DNA of 46,621 bases from Clostridia bacterium (GTDB lineage: Bacteria; Bacillota; Clostridia; Christensenellales; Borkfalkiaceae): assembly GCA_017467345.1 (NCBI GenBank), contig JAFTSI010000005.1, forward strand, positions 1-46,621. The letters run 5' to 3'. This document shows, piece after piece, positions 7,023-15,409 of the stretch. Both the position numbers and the translations under genes were made by a program. Below the pieces are notes generated by a model. It was not told the origin of the DNA, did no database searches, and worked only from the letters and a program-made list of their open reading frames with translations. Each line of letters opens with the position of its first letter. The first letter of the stretch is position 1.

Positions 7023-7868
7023 ATGTTATATTTTGTTGATTATTTAGGCGATACTTATAAGATTTCAAACACGATAGTTTGGATAGCCGTTATGGTAATT
7101 TTAGCCGTGTATGTGGTGTTTTATTTGTTGCGTTCATTTGGCGTGTATGCGCTAACCAAACGCGCAGGCATTAAAAACGCGTGGCTATCGTTTATACCTT
7201 TTGCGTGGATGTGGGTTGGTGGTAAACTAACCAAAAACGCAAGGTTTTTCGGTATGCTTATAAAGAAGTTCCATATCTGGTTTTTTGCGGTTTGTTCTGC
7301 TTGCCAACTATTTATGCTTGTTGACAACTTTTTAAGTTTATTCCCACTTGTTGGCTACTACTTGCAAGGTGGCGAAATATATATTGCCGAAGGAACTAAT
7401 GCAGTTGGTGGGCTTGTTCAATACGGATTTTTGTCGGGCGTTTACACGGCAAGCGAAATAAATGTAGCATACCTATATAACCAAACATTTATAAAGGTAT
7501 TTAATGTATTCATTATAATATTTAATGTTGTTAACCTTGCCGAAATAGTTTTAACTATCGCTTTCTATGGCGCGCTATTTACAAAATACTTCCCACAAAG
7601 GCATATGCTTGCAACCATTTTAAGTTTATTCTTGGGCTTGTTTGCACCATTTGTTTTTGCAATAAGAAACAACGAACCTGTTGACTATGCAGAGTATATG
7701 AAAAAGCGCTATCAAGCAACATACGGCAATCAATATGGCAATCCATACGGAAACCCAAACCAACAAAACACAAACACTCAAAGAAGTGATGAGCCTTTTA
7801 GTGAGTTTAAGGAAAAGGAAAAAAGTCCTTTTGAAGAGTTTGAAGATAACGATAATTTTAAGAACTAA
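7023..7868 (+). CDS. Multi-spanning membrane protein with low-complexity tail
   Basis: 281 residues: a first membrane helix at about 15-38, a semi-hydrophobic block with the motif KRAGIKNAWLSFIPFAWMW (about 51-68) often seen in uncharacterised Clostridia membrane proteins, then three or four further helices up to about 215. The tail is soluble: a Tyr/Asn/Gly/Gln-rich repeat (GNQYGNPYGNPNQQN) followed by an acidic Lys/Glu/Phe stretch. AAGGAG at 7005-7010 precedes the ATG. It sits 44 bases after proS and ends 2 bases before mnmE. Function unknown. Confidence 0.8.
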   Translation: MLYFVDYLGDTYKISNTIVWIAVMVILAVYVVFYLLRSFGVYALTKRAGIKNAWLSFIPFAWMWVGGKLTKNARFFGMLIKKFHIWFFAVCSACQLFMLVDNFLSLFPLVGYYLQGGEIYIAEGTNAVGGLVQYGFLSGVYTASEINVAYLYNQTFIKVFNVFIIIFNVVNLAEIVLTIAFYGALFTKYFPQRHMLATILSLFLGLFAPFVFAIRNNEPVDYAEYMKKRYQATYGNQYGNPYGNPNQQNTNTQRSDEPFSEFKEKEKSPFEEFEDNDNFKN

Positions 7869-7870
7869 AA

Positions 7871-9208
7871 ATGATAAACGATAACATAGTGGCAATATCA
7901 AGTGGCTTATCGGCAAGTGGGGTTGCAGTAATACGAATTAGTGGAAACGACCCATTAGCGATAGCCGAAAAAATGTTTACGCCACTTTCAAAAATTAATG
8001 TGCGCGATTTTGAGCCGTATAAACTTTATGTTGGCGAATTTGATGCCGACACTTTTAAGGATTTCGGTATGTGCGTATATTTTAAAGCGCCAAAAAGTTT
8101 TACTGGCGAAGATGTGGTAGAGTATCACACTCACGGTGGCGTAGCAATCACCAAAGGCATTTTGCAAAAGGCATTAAGGCTTGGCGCAAGGCTTGCTAAA
8201 AACGGTGAGTTCACAAAGCGCGCCTTTATCAACGGCAAACTTTCGCTTGCAAGTGCCGAAGGACTTATAGATATGATTAATAGCGAAAGCGAAAGTGGTG
8301 TAAAGGCAGGGTATTACCTATACCGTGAAAAACTAACTAACGAAATAATCGCTTTGCAAAACGATTTAACCGATATCTTGGCAGAAATTGATGCCGATAT
8401 GGACTTCCCCGAAGAAGATTTAGAGATTGAAGCAAAAGAAAGCGCATCTAAAACTCTTAAAAAGGTTATTGATAAAACGGAAAGTTTACTAAACTCTTTT
8501 AAGGTTGGCAGAAAGATATTAAACGGTGTTAAAGTTGCCATTTGTGGCAAGCCAAACACGGGTAAAAGTTCGTTGCTTAACGGCTTGCTTAACTACGACA
8601 AGGCAATAGTGTCAGGTGTTGCAGGAACAACAAGGGATATCGTTGAAGGCAGTATTGACATTGGCGGTGTTAAGTTTAACCTTTACGATACGGCAGGCAT
8701 AAGAGAGAGCCAAGATGAAATTGAAACGCTTGGCGTTTCACTATCAAAGCGCGTGCTTAATGAGTGCGACTTGGTGCTTTTTGTTAAAGATATAACTTGT
8801 TCTACAAGTGAAGATACCGAAATATATAACCAAATAAAAGATAAAAACCATATTGTCGTTTTAAATAAAATTGACAAACTTAAAAACCAAACAAAAGAAA
8901 ACGGAATTATGGTTTCGGCAAAAGAGAAGTTGAACCTAAATGAACTTCGCGAACTTATGTTTGAAAAAACTGTGGGCGCAGGTGTGAACCTTGATGGCGA
9001 CTTTTTGTGTGAAGAACGCCACTACGAAGCATTACTTCGCGCAAAAGAAAAGTTATGTTTAGCATTAAATGCGTTAGAAGAATATTCGCTTGATTTAGTG
9101 TCAATTGACATTAAAGAAGGGTGGGACGCGTTGGGCGAAGTTTCAGGTAAAACGGCAACCGAAGAAATTATTGATAATATTTTCGCAAAGTTTTGCGTAG
9201 GTAAATAA
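7871..9208 (+). CDS. mnmE: tRNA modification GTPase MnmE
   Basis: Full length (445 residues). MnmE with MnmG makes the 5-carboxymethylaminomethyl group on U34 of tRNAs reading NNA/NNG codons. The N-terminal formyl-THF-binding domain begins AISSGLSASGVAVIRISG; the inserted G domain shows G1 GKPNTGKSS, G3 DTAG and G4 NKID; the C-terminal Cys motif is present as FCVGK at the very end. It follows the membrane gene with a 2-base gap and no clear Shine-Dalgarno site, so translation is probably coupled. mnmG is not in the window. Confidence 0.96.
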   Translation: MINDNIVAISSGLSASGVAVIRISGNDPLAIAEKMFTPLSKINVRDFEPYKLYVGEFDADTFKDFGMCVYFKAPKSFTGEDVVEYHTHGGVAITKGILQKALRLGARLAKNGEFTKRAFINGKLSLASAEGLIDMINSESESGVKAGYYLYREKLTNEIIALQNDLTDILAEIDADMDFPEEDLEIEAKESASKTLKKVIDKTESLLNSFKVGRKILNGVKVAICGKPNTGKSSLLNGLLNYDKAIVSGVAGTTRDIVEGSIDIGGVKFNLYDTAGIRESQDEIETLGVSLSKRVLNECDLVLFVKDITCSTSEDTEIYNQIKDKNHIVVLNKIDKLKNQTKENGIMVSAKEKLNLNELRELMFEKTVGAGVNLDGDFLCEERHYEALLRAKEKLCLALNALEEYSLDLVSIDIKEGWDALGEVSGKTATEEIIDNIFAKFCVGK

Positions 9209-9217
9209 GGGGGAAAT

Positions 9218-10117
9218 ATGGTTAACCTTGAACTGTATAGGGTTTTCTATACCGTTGCAAAATGTGGCAGTTTAACAAAGGCCGCCGAAGAATTATACAT
9301 ATCTCAACCTGCAGTTTCGCAAGCGATAAAGCAACTTGAAACACAACTTGGTGGTCAACTCTTTAATCGCACGCACAAGGGTATGGAATTAAGCGAACGC
9401 GGCGGAAAGCAAATTTTCAAAACTGTTGAAGAGGCGCTTAAACTTTTTGATGAGGCTGAAAACGAGTATACCGAACTTAAAGATACGGCTATGGGTGTTA
9501 TTAGGATTTGCGCAAGCGATACCGTTAGCACGCACATTTTATTGCCTATCATTAAAGAGTATCACGAAAAGTATCCAGAAGTGAATATAGTTTTGCAAAA
9601 CTGCACTTCAAGTGAAACTATTGAACTATTAAAAAACAAAAAAGGCGATATCGGTTTTTTGAACTTGCCTATTGATGATAGCGATATAGATTTAACCCAC
9701 ACGGTAATGAACATACACGATACATTTATAGCAAGCGAAAAGTATAGCGAACTATTTAATAGGGAAGTGCCACTTAAAAGTTTGCAAGACTATCCACTTT
9801 TAATGCTTGAATTATCAACGGCAACACGCCAAGCAATAGTTTCATTTGCTCACGGTCAAGGCATACACTTGCACCCAGAAATAGAAGTGGCAAGTTTAGA
9901 ACTTATGAAAGAACTTGCTAAATGTGGGCTTGGTATTGCGTGTATTCCAAAAGAGTTTGCAAAACACGAACTTGAAGAAGAAAAGAGTTTGTTTGAAATT
10001 AAAACCACACCTATTTTGCCAACAAGGGCAATAGGTATGGCATTACCAAAAAATGAGAGTATGACTTTTGCTGTTAAAGAGTTTATAAAATTAATGAACG
10101 AGCGAAAGGGGGAATAG
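9218..10117 (+). CDS. LysR-family transcriptional regulator
   Basis: 299 residues with the standard LysR plan: an N-terminal winged HTH (residues about 3-60, SLTKAAEELYISQPAVSQAIKQLE) and a periplasmic-binding-like effector domain from about 90. The effector and targets cannot be read from the sequence. GGGGGAAAT precedes the ATG. It lies 9 bases after mnmE and 1 base before uppP, so it is part of the operon, not divergent from a target as many LysR genes are; it may regulate this operon or act elsewhere. Confidence 0.92.
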   Translation: MVNLELYRVFYTVAKCGSLTKAAEELYISQPAVSQAIKQLETQLGGQLFNRTHKGMELSERGGKQIFKTVEEALKLFDEAENEYTELKDTAMGVIRICASDTVSTHILLPIIKEYHEKYPEVNIVLQNCTSSETIELLKNKKGDIGFLNLPIDDSDIDLTHTVMNIHDTFIASEKYSELFNREVPLKSLQDYPLLMLELSTATRQAIVSFAHGQGIHLHPEIEVASLELMKELAKCGLGIACIPKEFAKHELEEEKSLFEIKTTPILPTRAIGMALPKNESMTFAVKEFIKLMNERKGE

Positions 10118-10118
10118 T

Positions 10119-10958
10119 ATGGAAATATGGCAAGCCATAATACTTGGCGCCGTGCAAGGCTTTGCAGAGTTTTTGCCTATATCAAGTAGTGGCCATTTAA
10201 TCTTAATGCAACGCTTTTTAGGTGTTAACGAAGAAGTTGGTGGATTATTCTTTGATATAATGTTACATATCGGCACGCTAATTCCTGTGTTTATAGTTTT
10301 TTATAAAGACATTTTGGGGCTGTTTAAGCGTAGCGAAAAAACTTTAGAAGACGGCACTATAAAAAAATCCTTTTTATTCAACGAAAAAATGTGGTTTTTA
10401 GTAGTTGCGTCAATCCCTGCCGCACTAACAGGCGTGTTGCTTGGCGATATAGTTGAGGGCGCTTTTTATCAAGGCAATTTGCTTTCTGCTTGCCTACTTG
10501 CAGGAACATTTTTATTAACTGCAGGCGAACTATTTTTATCGGAAATAATAAGCAAAAAAAGGCAAAAAGATTTGCCACTTAGTTATAAAAGTTCTATAGT
10601 TATGGGCTTAGCGCAAGGTGTTGCAATAGTTCCAGGCTTGTCGCGTAGTGGAACGGTAATATCAGCAGGTTGCGTGTATGGGCTTAACCGTGAAGATAAC
10701 GCAAGTTTTGCCTTTTTAATGAGTATTCCTATCATACTTGGCGCGGCGCTTGTTTCGGCACTTGATGTGTTTGAAAGTGGTGTTATAATTGAAGCCTTGC
10801 CATTAGTGTTTGGCGTGTTTACGGCTGCGCTTACAGGTTATATAGCAATTAAGTTTATGCTTAGGGTTATAAAGAAAGCAAACTATAAATGGTTTAGTTT
10901 ATATTTAGTTATTATAGCAATAGCGTCAATAGTAAGTAGCGTTGCTTTTGGCGTGTAA
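10119..10958 (+). CDS. uppP: Undecaprenyl-diphosphatase UppP (BacA)
   Basis: A 279-residue membrane enzyme that dephosphorylates undecaprenyl diphosphate to recycle the lipid carrier for wall synthesis; it also gives bacitracin resistance. Both family motifs are intact: the N-terminal AVQGFAEFLPISSSGHL, containing the (E/Q)XXXE region and the Ser-Gly-His element, and the second PGLSRSGTVISAG. About eight membrane helices, normal length. Translationally close to lysR (1 base) and followed by mscL with a 27-base gap. Confidence 0.96.
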   Translation: MEIWQAIILGAVQGFAEFLPISSSGHLILMQRFLGVNEEVGGLFFDIMLHIGTLIPVFIVFYKDILGLFKRSEKTLEDGTIKKSFLFNEKMWFLVVASIPAALTGVLLGDIVEGAFYQGNLLSACLLAGTFLLTAGELFLSEIISKKRQKDLPLSYKSSIVMGLAQGVAIVPGLSRSGTVISAGCVYGLNREDNASFAFLMSIPIILGAALVSALDVFESGVIIEALPLVFGVFTAALTGYIAIKFMLRVIKKANYKWFSLYLVIIAIASIVSSVAFGV

Positions 10959-10985
10959 TACATTTTTAACAAAAGGAGAAAGAAA

Positions 10986-11588
10986 ATGAAAAAGTTTTTT
11001 GGTGAATTTAAAAAGTTTATCACCCGTGGCAATGTGCTTGATATGGCTGTCGGTGTTATCGTTGGTGGCGCGTTTACTGCAATCGTAAACGGACTTTCTA
11101 ACTTTATCTTAAAGCCTATTATCAACTGGCTTTTAGCCCTTGTTTTAGGCAAAGATAGTTTAAGCGAAGTATACACTTTCTTAGGCGCACCTACCTACCT
11201 TGAAGACGGAACTATTGACCTTGCAAACTCTATCTATATTGACTGGGGTTCGTTTATAAACGCAATTATAAACTTCTTCCTTATCGCTATAGTATTGTTC
11301 ACAATTGTTCGCGCGTTCAACAGAATTAAAGAAAGAAACGAACAAGCAAAAAAAGAGTGGGCAGAAAATGTTCCATCTAAAGAAGATAGGAAAGAAATGA
11401 AAAAACAAGGCATTTCTTTAAGAGACGAAGAGGCTATTGCAAAGTTTATGGCAGATAAAAAGGCAAAGGCAGAAGAAGAATTAAAGAAAGCCGAAGAGCA
11501 AGCAAAAATTGATGCCGAAAATGCCGCAAAAAATAGCACCGAAGGTTTACTAAAACAAATTTTAGCAGAACTTCAAGCAAAAAAATAA
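10986..11588 (+). CDS. mscL: Large-conductance mechanosensitive channel MscL, long C-terminal form
   Basis: The N-terminal FKKFITRGNVLDMAVGVIVGGAF is the MscL signature, and a second helix (FINAIINFFLIAIVLFTIVRAFNRIKE) follows at about 83-110. The channel opens under membrane tension to release solutes during hypo-osmotic shock. At 200 residues it is well above the usual 130-150: residues about 112-200 form a long Lys/Glu/Ala-rich helix ending LLKQILAELQAKK, an extended version of the C-terminal bundle. AAAGGAG precedes the start; the gene ends the proS run at a terminator. Confidence 0.94.
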   Translation: MKKFFGEFKKFITRGNVLDMAVGVIVGGAFTAIVNGLSNFILKPIINWLLALVLGKDSLSEVYTFLGAPTYLEDGTIDLANSIYIDWGSFINAIINFFLIAIVLFTIVRAFNRIKERNEQAKKEWAENVPSKEDRKEMKKQGISLRDEEAIAKFMADKKAKAEEELKKAEEQAKIDAENAAKNSTEGLLKQILAELQAKK

Positions 11589-11602
11589 AACAACATAAAA
11601 CT

Positions 11603-11636
11603 AAAAGCACCGAACTATTCGGTGCTTTTTTGTTTT
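11603..11636 (+). terminator. Terminator after mscL
   Basis: AAAAGCACCGAA (11603-11614) pairs with TTCGGTGCTTTT, followed by TTTGTTTT. Confidence 0.88.
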
Positions 11637-11713
11637 AAACTTTCGGTATAAAAATTGTTAATTAAGTCAATAAAGTATGCATAGTTTAATTGTTTTATAA
11701 GGGGAAAGCAAAA

Positions 11714-12247
11714 ATGAAAAAATTGTGCATAACTTTGGTGTCGTTAGCCATAATACTTTTAGCAGGTTTAGGGGTAAGTATAAACTCTAACCAAGTAAAA
11801 ACGGAATATTTAAGAATACATATTCGCGCCAACTCAAACTCTGATGATGACCAAGCAGTAAAGTATAAAATTAAAACGGCAGTCATTGAATACCTAACGC
11901 CTTTTATAAGCGAGTGCAACACCAAGCAAAAGGCAAAGCAAGTGTTTTTAGAGCAAGAATTAAATGTAGAAAAGGTTGCGAATAAAGTGCTTTTAGAAAG
12001 TGGATTTAACTACCAGTCAAAAGTTCAAATCCGTGAAGAATATTTTCCAACGCGCGTTTATGATGGCATAACATTAGATGCTGGCGTATACGACGCAGTA
12101 ATAATAGAACTTGGCAATGCGCAAGGTCAAAACTGGTGGTGCGTGGTGTATCCACCATTATGCTTTGTTAATGTAGGAACAAAATATGAGTATAAAAGCA
12201 AAATACTTGAAATAGTAAACGATTTTATTAAAAGGGAGGGTCAATGA
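11714..12247 (+). CDS. spoIIR: Stage II sporulation protein R
   Basis: About 178 residues. SpoIIR is made in the forespore under sigma-F, is exported, and triggers SpoIIGA to process pro-sigma-E in the mother cell. Family marks are YLRIHIRANSNSDDDQAVK near the N terminus, FPTRVYDGITLDAGVYDA, and NWWCVVYPPLCF; an N-terminal signal/membrane helix spans about 3-22. AAGGGG at 11699-11704 selects the ATG at 11714. Its TGA overlaps the sleB ATG. It lacks the C-terminal extension of many homologues but keeps the core. Confidence 0.94.
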   Translation: MKKLCITLVSLAIILLAGLGVSINSNQVKTEYLRIHIRANSNSDDDQAVKYKIKTAVIEYLTPFISECNTKQKAKQVFLEQELNVEKVANKVLLESGFNYQSKVQIREEYFPTRVYDGITLDAGVYDAVIIELGNAQGQNWWCVVYPPLCFVNVGTKYEYKSKILEIVNDFIKREGQ

Positions 12248-12948
12248 AAAAGTTAATCAAAAAACTATCGTTAATATTTATGATATGTATATGCGCCGTT
12301 GGTGCAGGCTTTGCAAGTGGAACAATTCCACATACCGCCACCATAGAGAGCGCATATGCTTTGGTATTAAAGCAAGGTAGCACAGGTCAAAGTGTAAAAA
12401 CCTTGCAAACAAAACTTAAAAACTGGGGCTATTATAAAGGCTCAGTAGACGGCATTTTTGGTAGCAAAACAAAATCGGCAGTAATATACTTTCAAAGAAA
12501 GAACGGGCTTACGCCAGACGGTATTGTTGGCGCAAAAACTTTAAAGGCGCTTGGAATGAGCCTTAATAGTAGTTCATCTACTAATTCAAAGTATAGTGAT
12601 GCAGATGTATATCTATTAGCAAGGCTAATCTATGGCGAAGCGCGTGGTGAAAGTTATGTAGGTCAAGTTGCAGTAGGCGCAGTGGTTATGAACAGAATTA
12701 AATCTGCGTCCTTCCCAAACACTATGAGTGGAGTTATTTATCAACCCTACGCATTTACTGCCGTAGATGACGGGCAAATCAATTTAACCCCCAACGAAAC
12801 GGCAAAGAAAGCCGCGCGTGATGCTATGAACGGTTGGGACCCAACCTATGGCGCAATCTATTACTATAATCCTGCAACGGCAACAAGCGCGTGGATTTTT
12901 TCAAGGAAAACTACCGTAACAATCGGTAGGCATGTTTTTGCAGTATAA
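12244..12948 (+). CDS. sleB: Spore cortex-lytic enzyme SleB
   Basis: 234 residues: signal peptide (to about 25), a peptidoglycan-binding domain at about 40-95 (LKQGSTGQSVKTLQTKLKNW ... GIVGAKTLKAL), and a hydrolase_2 / lytic transglycosylase domain from about 115, with the catalytic-Glu motif IYGEARGE and AVGAVVMNRI. SleB depolymerises cortex peptidoglycan during germination. It overlaps spoIIR by 4 bases and is followed by ypeB, the partner required for SleB stability, as in other endospore formers. The spoIIR linkage suggests forespore expression. Confidence 0.95.
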   Translation: MKKLIKKLSLIFMICICAVGAGFASGTIPHTATIESAYALVLKQGSTGQSVKTLQTKLKNWGYYKGSVDGIFGSKTKSAVIYFQRKNGLTPDGIVGAKTLKALGMSLNSSSSTNSKYSDADVYLLARLIYGEARGESYVGQVAVGAVVMNRIKSASFPNTMSGVIYQPYAFTAVDDGQINLTPNETAKKAARDAMNGWDPTYGAIYYYNPATATSAWIFSRKTTVTIGRHVFAV

Positions 12949-12961
12949 GGGGGGGTAAGAT

Positions 12962-14542
12962 ATGGAAAAGAAAAAGAATAATGCCTTAGAAAAGGTAGAA
13001 AATATTGCAGGCAATTCTTCGCCAAACGGCTATGAGAGTGAAAGCGTGCAAATGGCAAAAATTAATGCCGATAAAAAGGAAGAACGAGAGCGCATTAAAC
13101 TTGCCAAACAACGCGAAAAAAATCGCATTAAATATGAGCGCGAAAAACTTAAAATTGAACAAAAAGAAGAAAAGGAAAAGCGCGCCCACGAACTAAAAAA
13201 AGAACGAAGAAAAAACAAAAACGGCAAGGGTGGTTTTGTTGCAGCGATAATATCGCTGTCAATAATTTCGCTTGTGCTTGCAGGTGTGCTTTCATATACT
13301 TTGCTTATGCCGTCTTCGGCAGATAAGTCGTTAGAGGCAGGCTATTCAAGGGCTTTTTACAACACCGTGGATTATGTTGACAATATAGATTTAAACCTTT
13401 CAAAAGCCTTTGCAACAAACGATAGGGTGGCTTTGCAAGGCTACCTTACCGACACGGCAATAAATAGCGAACTTGCCGAAAACGATTTGCAATCACTTCC
13501 TTTGCAAGATGAAAGTAAGTTTTACACAACTAAACTTGTAAACCAAATAGGCGACTACTCAAAATATCTTAACAAAAAACTTGCGCGTGGTGAAAGTTTA
13601 ACTGATGAAGATATGTCAATTCTATATAGGCTTTACGAAGCCAACAAAACTTTCAAAGCGTCGCTTTCAAAAATGATGGACGGAATGACCGAAGATTATT
13701 CTTTTTCATCAATGGCAGGTAGTGGCAACGGAAATATCGTTATTGAAGGGTTTAACGAACTACAAAACCTTTCGGTTGAATATCCCGAACTTATCTATGA
13801 CGGACCGTTTAGCGATGGCATTAATGAGCGAGAAATAAAGGGGCTTTCGGGCGAAGAAATTAGCAAGGATAGGGCGATAGAAATGTTTAATTCTACCTTT
13901 GCTAATTATGGCATAGAAGATACCGAAAGCGTAGGCGAAACGGCAGTTGGAATTATTTGCTATAATATTGAGGCCCAAGTTGATGGCGAACTACTTTACG
14001 CGCAGTTTAGTAAAAAGGGTGGTAAACTCATAATGTTTTCCTATGCGGGAAGTTGTAAAGATACCATTTTAAGTGAAGCGCAAGTTATGGAAAAGGCAAA
14101 CGCATTTCTTGAAAAGGCAATGCTTTATGATATGAAACCTGTTTGGATTGATAAAGAAAACAATGTTTACACCATCAACTATGCCTACGAAACTAACGGA
14201 GTAATAGTGTATAGCGATTTGGTTAAGGTTAGGGTGTGCGCCGAAACTGGTATGGTTATAGGTCTTGAAGCATCATCATATTACACCAACCATACCGATA
14301 GGGTAATTGAAACCCCTGCTATTTCAAAAGCAACTGCTTTAAGCAAAGTTTCAAGCAATATAGAAGTAGAAACTTCAAGGCTTGCAGTTGTGCCTATCGG
14401 CACTAAAACCGAAAAACTCTGCTATGAGTTTAGTGGCACTTATGATGGCGAAACCTATTATGTTTATATTGACGCAATTAACGGTGCTCAAGTTGAACTA
14501 TTTAAAGTAATCCGTTCCACCGAAGGCACACTACTAATGTAA
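12962..14542 (+). CDS. ypeB: Germination protein YpeB with long N-terminal cytoplasmic coil
   Basis: YpeB partners with SleB in the spore and has a membrane helix, a YpeB repeat domain and C-terminal PepSY-type domains. Here the single membrane helix is at residues about 91-113, then a large outer-face domain; the PepSY-like end includes GETYYVYIDAINGAQVELF. At 526 residues it is longer than the roughly 450 usual, because of an 85-residue Lys/Glu/Arg-rich predicted coiled coil before the membrane helix. GGGGGGT precedes the ATG. It ends the sporulation operon at the terminator at 14551. Confidence 0.93.
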   Translation: MEKKKNNALEKVENIAGNSSPNGYESESVQMAKINADKKEERERIKLAKQREKNRIKYEREKLKIEQKEEKEKRAHELKKERRKNKNGKGGFVAAIISLSIISLVLAGVLSYTLLMPSSADKSLEAGYSRAFYNTVDYVDNIDLNLSKAFATNDRVALQGYLTDTAINSELAENDLQSLPLQDESKFYTTKLVNQIGDYSKYLNKKLARGESLTDEDMSILYRLYEANKTFKASLSKMMDGMTEDYSFSSMAGSGNGNIVIEGFNELQNLSVEYPELIYDGPFSDGINEREIKGLSGEEISKDRAIEMFNSTFANYGIEDTESVGETAVGIICYNIEAQVDGELLYAQFSKKGGKLIMFSYAGSCKDTILSEAQVMEKANAFLEKAMLYDMKPVWIDKENNVYTINYAYETNGVIVYSDLVKVRVCAETGMVIGLEASSYYTNHTDRVIETPAISKATALSKVSSNIEVETSRLAVVPIGTKTEKLCYEFSGTYDGETYYVYIDAINGAQVELFKVIRSTEGTLLM

Positions 14543-14550
14543 TAAAGCAA

Positions 14551-14576
14551 AGAGGTTGCAAAACGCAACCTCTTTT
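14551..14576 (+). terminator. Terminator of the sporulation operon
   Basis: AGAGGTTGC and GCAACCTCT pair around a short A-rich loop, followed by TTTT. The -35 of the next promoter lies inside this hairpin. Confidence 0.85.
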
Positions 14577-14584
14577 GTTATAAT
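14556..14584 (+). promoter_or_regulatory. Promoter of the XRE gene, embedded in a terminator
   Basis: TTGCAA (14556-14561), 17 bp, TATAAT (14579-14584). The -35 is in the first arm and loop of the upstream terminator. Confidence 0.72.
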
Positions 14585-14611
14585 ATAAAAAACTTTTGTG
14601 TGTTGAATAAT

Positions 14612-14818
14612 ATGAATAAGTTTGCAAAAAGATTAAAAGAAGTTCGCAAAGAATGTGGAATGAAAAGGGTAGACCTTGCAAATCGGTTAAATGTTTCGGT
14701 AAGATTAATATCATACTGGGAAAACGGCGAGCGCGAGTGTTCGTTTGACACGCTTTTAGAGTTAGCCGAAATATTTAGTGTTAGCACCGATTATTTGCTT
14801 GGCAGGGCAGAATATTAA
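14612..14818 (+). CDS. Small XRE-family DNA-binding protein
   Basis: A 68-residue single-domain Cro/C1-type HTH: RLKEVRKECGMKRVDLANRLNVSVRLISYWENGERECSF is the complete five-helix XRE fold, and the end DYLLGRAEY is the common C terminus of stand-alone XRE repressors. No effector or dimerisation domain is attached. An in-frame GTG at 14600 is an alternative start; neither has a Shine-Dalgarno site, and the predicted leader is only about 9-21 bases. It is upstream of a tRNA pair rather than phage genes. The target is unknown; autoregulation is plausible. Confidence 0.88.
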   Translation: MNKFAKRLKEVRKECGMKRVDLANRLNVSVRLISYWENGERECSFDTLLELAEIFSVSTDYLLGRAEY

Positions 14819-14866
14819 AAAAGTTTTAGCGTTTAAAAAATTTTTTTGAAAAAAAGCGAAATATGT

Positions 14867-14895
14867 TTGACAACTTTTAATTATTCGGCTATAAT
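14867..14895 (+). promoter_or_regulatory. Consensus promoter of the tRNA operon
   Basis: TTGACA (14867-14872), 17 bp, TATAAT (14890-14895): a perfect vegetative promoter 42 bases before tRNA-Met. Confidence 0.9.
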
Positions 14896-14936
14896 ACAAA
14901 AGCATTTTGAGAGCGAGATGCAAACATCGTGCACAT

Positions 14937-15013
14937 GGCGGCGTAGCTTAGCTGGTTAGAGCGGCCGGTTCATACCCGGCAGGTCGTTGGTTCGAATCTG
15001 ACCGCCGCTACCA
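14937..15013 (+). tRNA. tRNA-Met (CAT)
   Basis: 77 bases with encoded CCA. Acceptor GGCGGCG pairs with CGCCGCT; the anticodon arm is GCCGG-TTCATAC-CCGGC with anticodon CAT; the T arm contains GGTTCGAAT. The paired acceptor end and the lack of the three G-C pairs of initiator tRNA argue for elongator Met; a tRNA-Ile2 modified at C34 cannot be excluded from sequence alone. Confidence 0.93.
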
Positions 15014-15085
15014 CAAAAAACAACCGCCTGCAAAAAAGCACGCTGGTTTATATAACGGAAAGCCTTTAAGGCATTTCCAGACTAA

Positions 15086-15160
15086 GGCCCCTTGGTCAAG
15101 CGGTTAAGACACCACCCTTTCACGGTGGTAACATGGGTTCGATTCCCGTAGGGGTCACCA
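15086..15160 (+). tRNA. tRNA-Glu (TTC)
   Basis: 75 bases with encoded CCA. Acceptor GGCCCCT pairs with AGGGGTC; the anticodon arm CCACC-CTTTCAC-GGTGG shows TTC; the T arm is GGGTTCGATTCCC. Cotranscribed with tRNA-Met. Confidence 0.95.
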
Positions 15161-15201
15161 AAAAAGAAAAGCATCAACAAAAGTTGGTGCTTTTCTTTTT
15201 G
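15161..15201 (+). terminator. Terminator of the tRNA operon
   Basis: AAAAAGAAAAGCATCAAC (15161-15178) and GTTGGTGCTTTTCTTTTT (15183-15200) form an 18-bp stem around AAAA. Confidence 0.9.
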
Positions 15202-15299
15202 CAATCCTAACGGATTGCCGAACCCATCGGTTCGGACGCCTTTGATGGGCTATAATAACGGGCATAGTCCTGCGTAGTAAAACGGAGCAGTTTCCCGTA
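15202..15299. repeat. Stacked intergenic palindromes
   Basis: CAATCC/GGATTG at 15202-15217, CCGAACC/GGTTCGG at 15218-15235, CCCATC/GATGGG at 15223-15249 (alternative pairing) and ACGGG/CCCGT at 15258-15298 follow one another. The GTAGTAAAACGGAG segment resembles GTAGTGAAACGGAG in the repeat patch at 26500-26516. No gene is visible here. Confidence 0.6.
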
Positions 15300-15342
15300 A
15301 GGCAATAATAAAATATCAATTGTAGTTTATATTCTTATCACC

Positions 15343-15371
15343 TTGCAAATTGTGTTGCGTTGTGGTATAAT
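15343..15371 (+). promoter_or_regulatory. Promoter of cysK
   Basis: TTGCAA (15343-15348), 17 bp, TATAAT (15366-15371); AGAAAGGG leads the ATG at 15410. Confidence 0.8.
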
Positions 15372-15409
15372 CTCAGTTGAAAGTTATTATACTTAAGAAA
15401 GGGACTACA

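Noticed and set aside
11646-11675. Sigma-F promoter for spoIIR
   Set aside because: GTATA at 11646 fits a sigma-F -35, but the expected GGNNANANT -10 is not found at the right distance.
15343-15409. TTG start for cysK at 15377
   Set aside because: It would lie a few bases after the -10; the Shine-Dalgarno site and family alignment support 15410.
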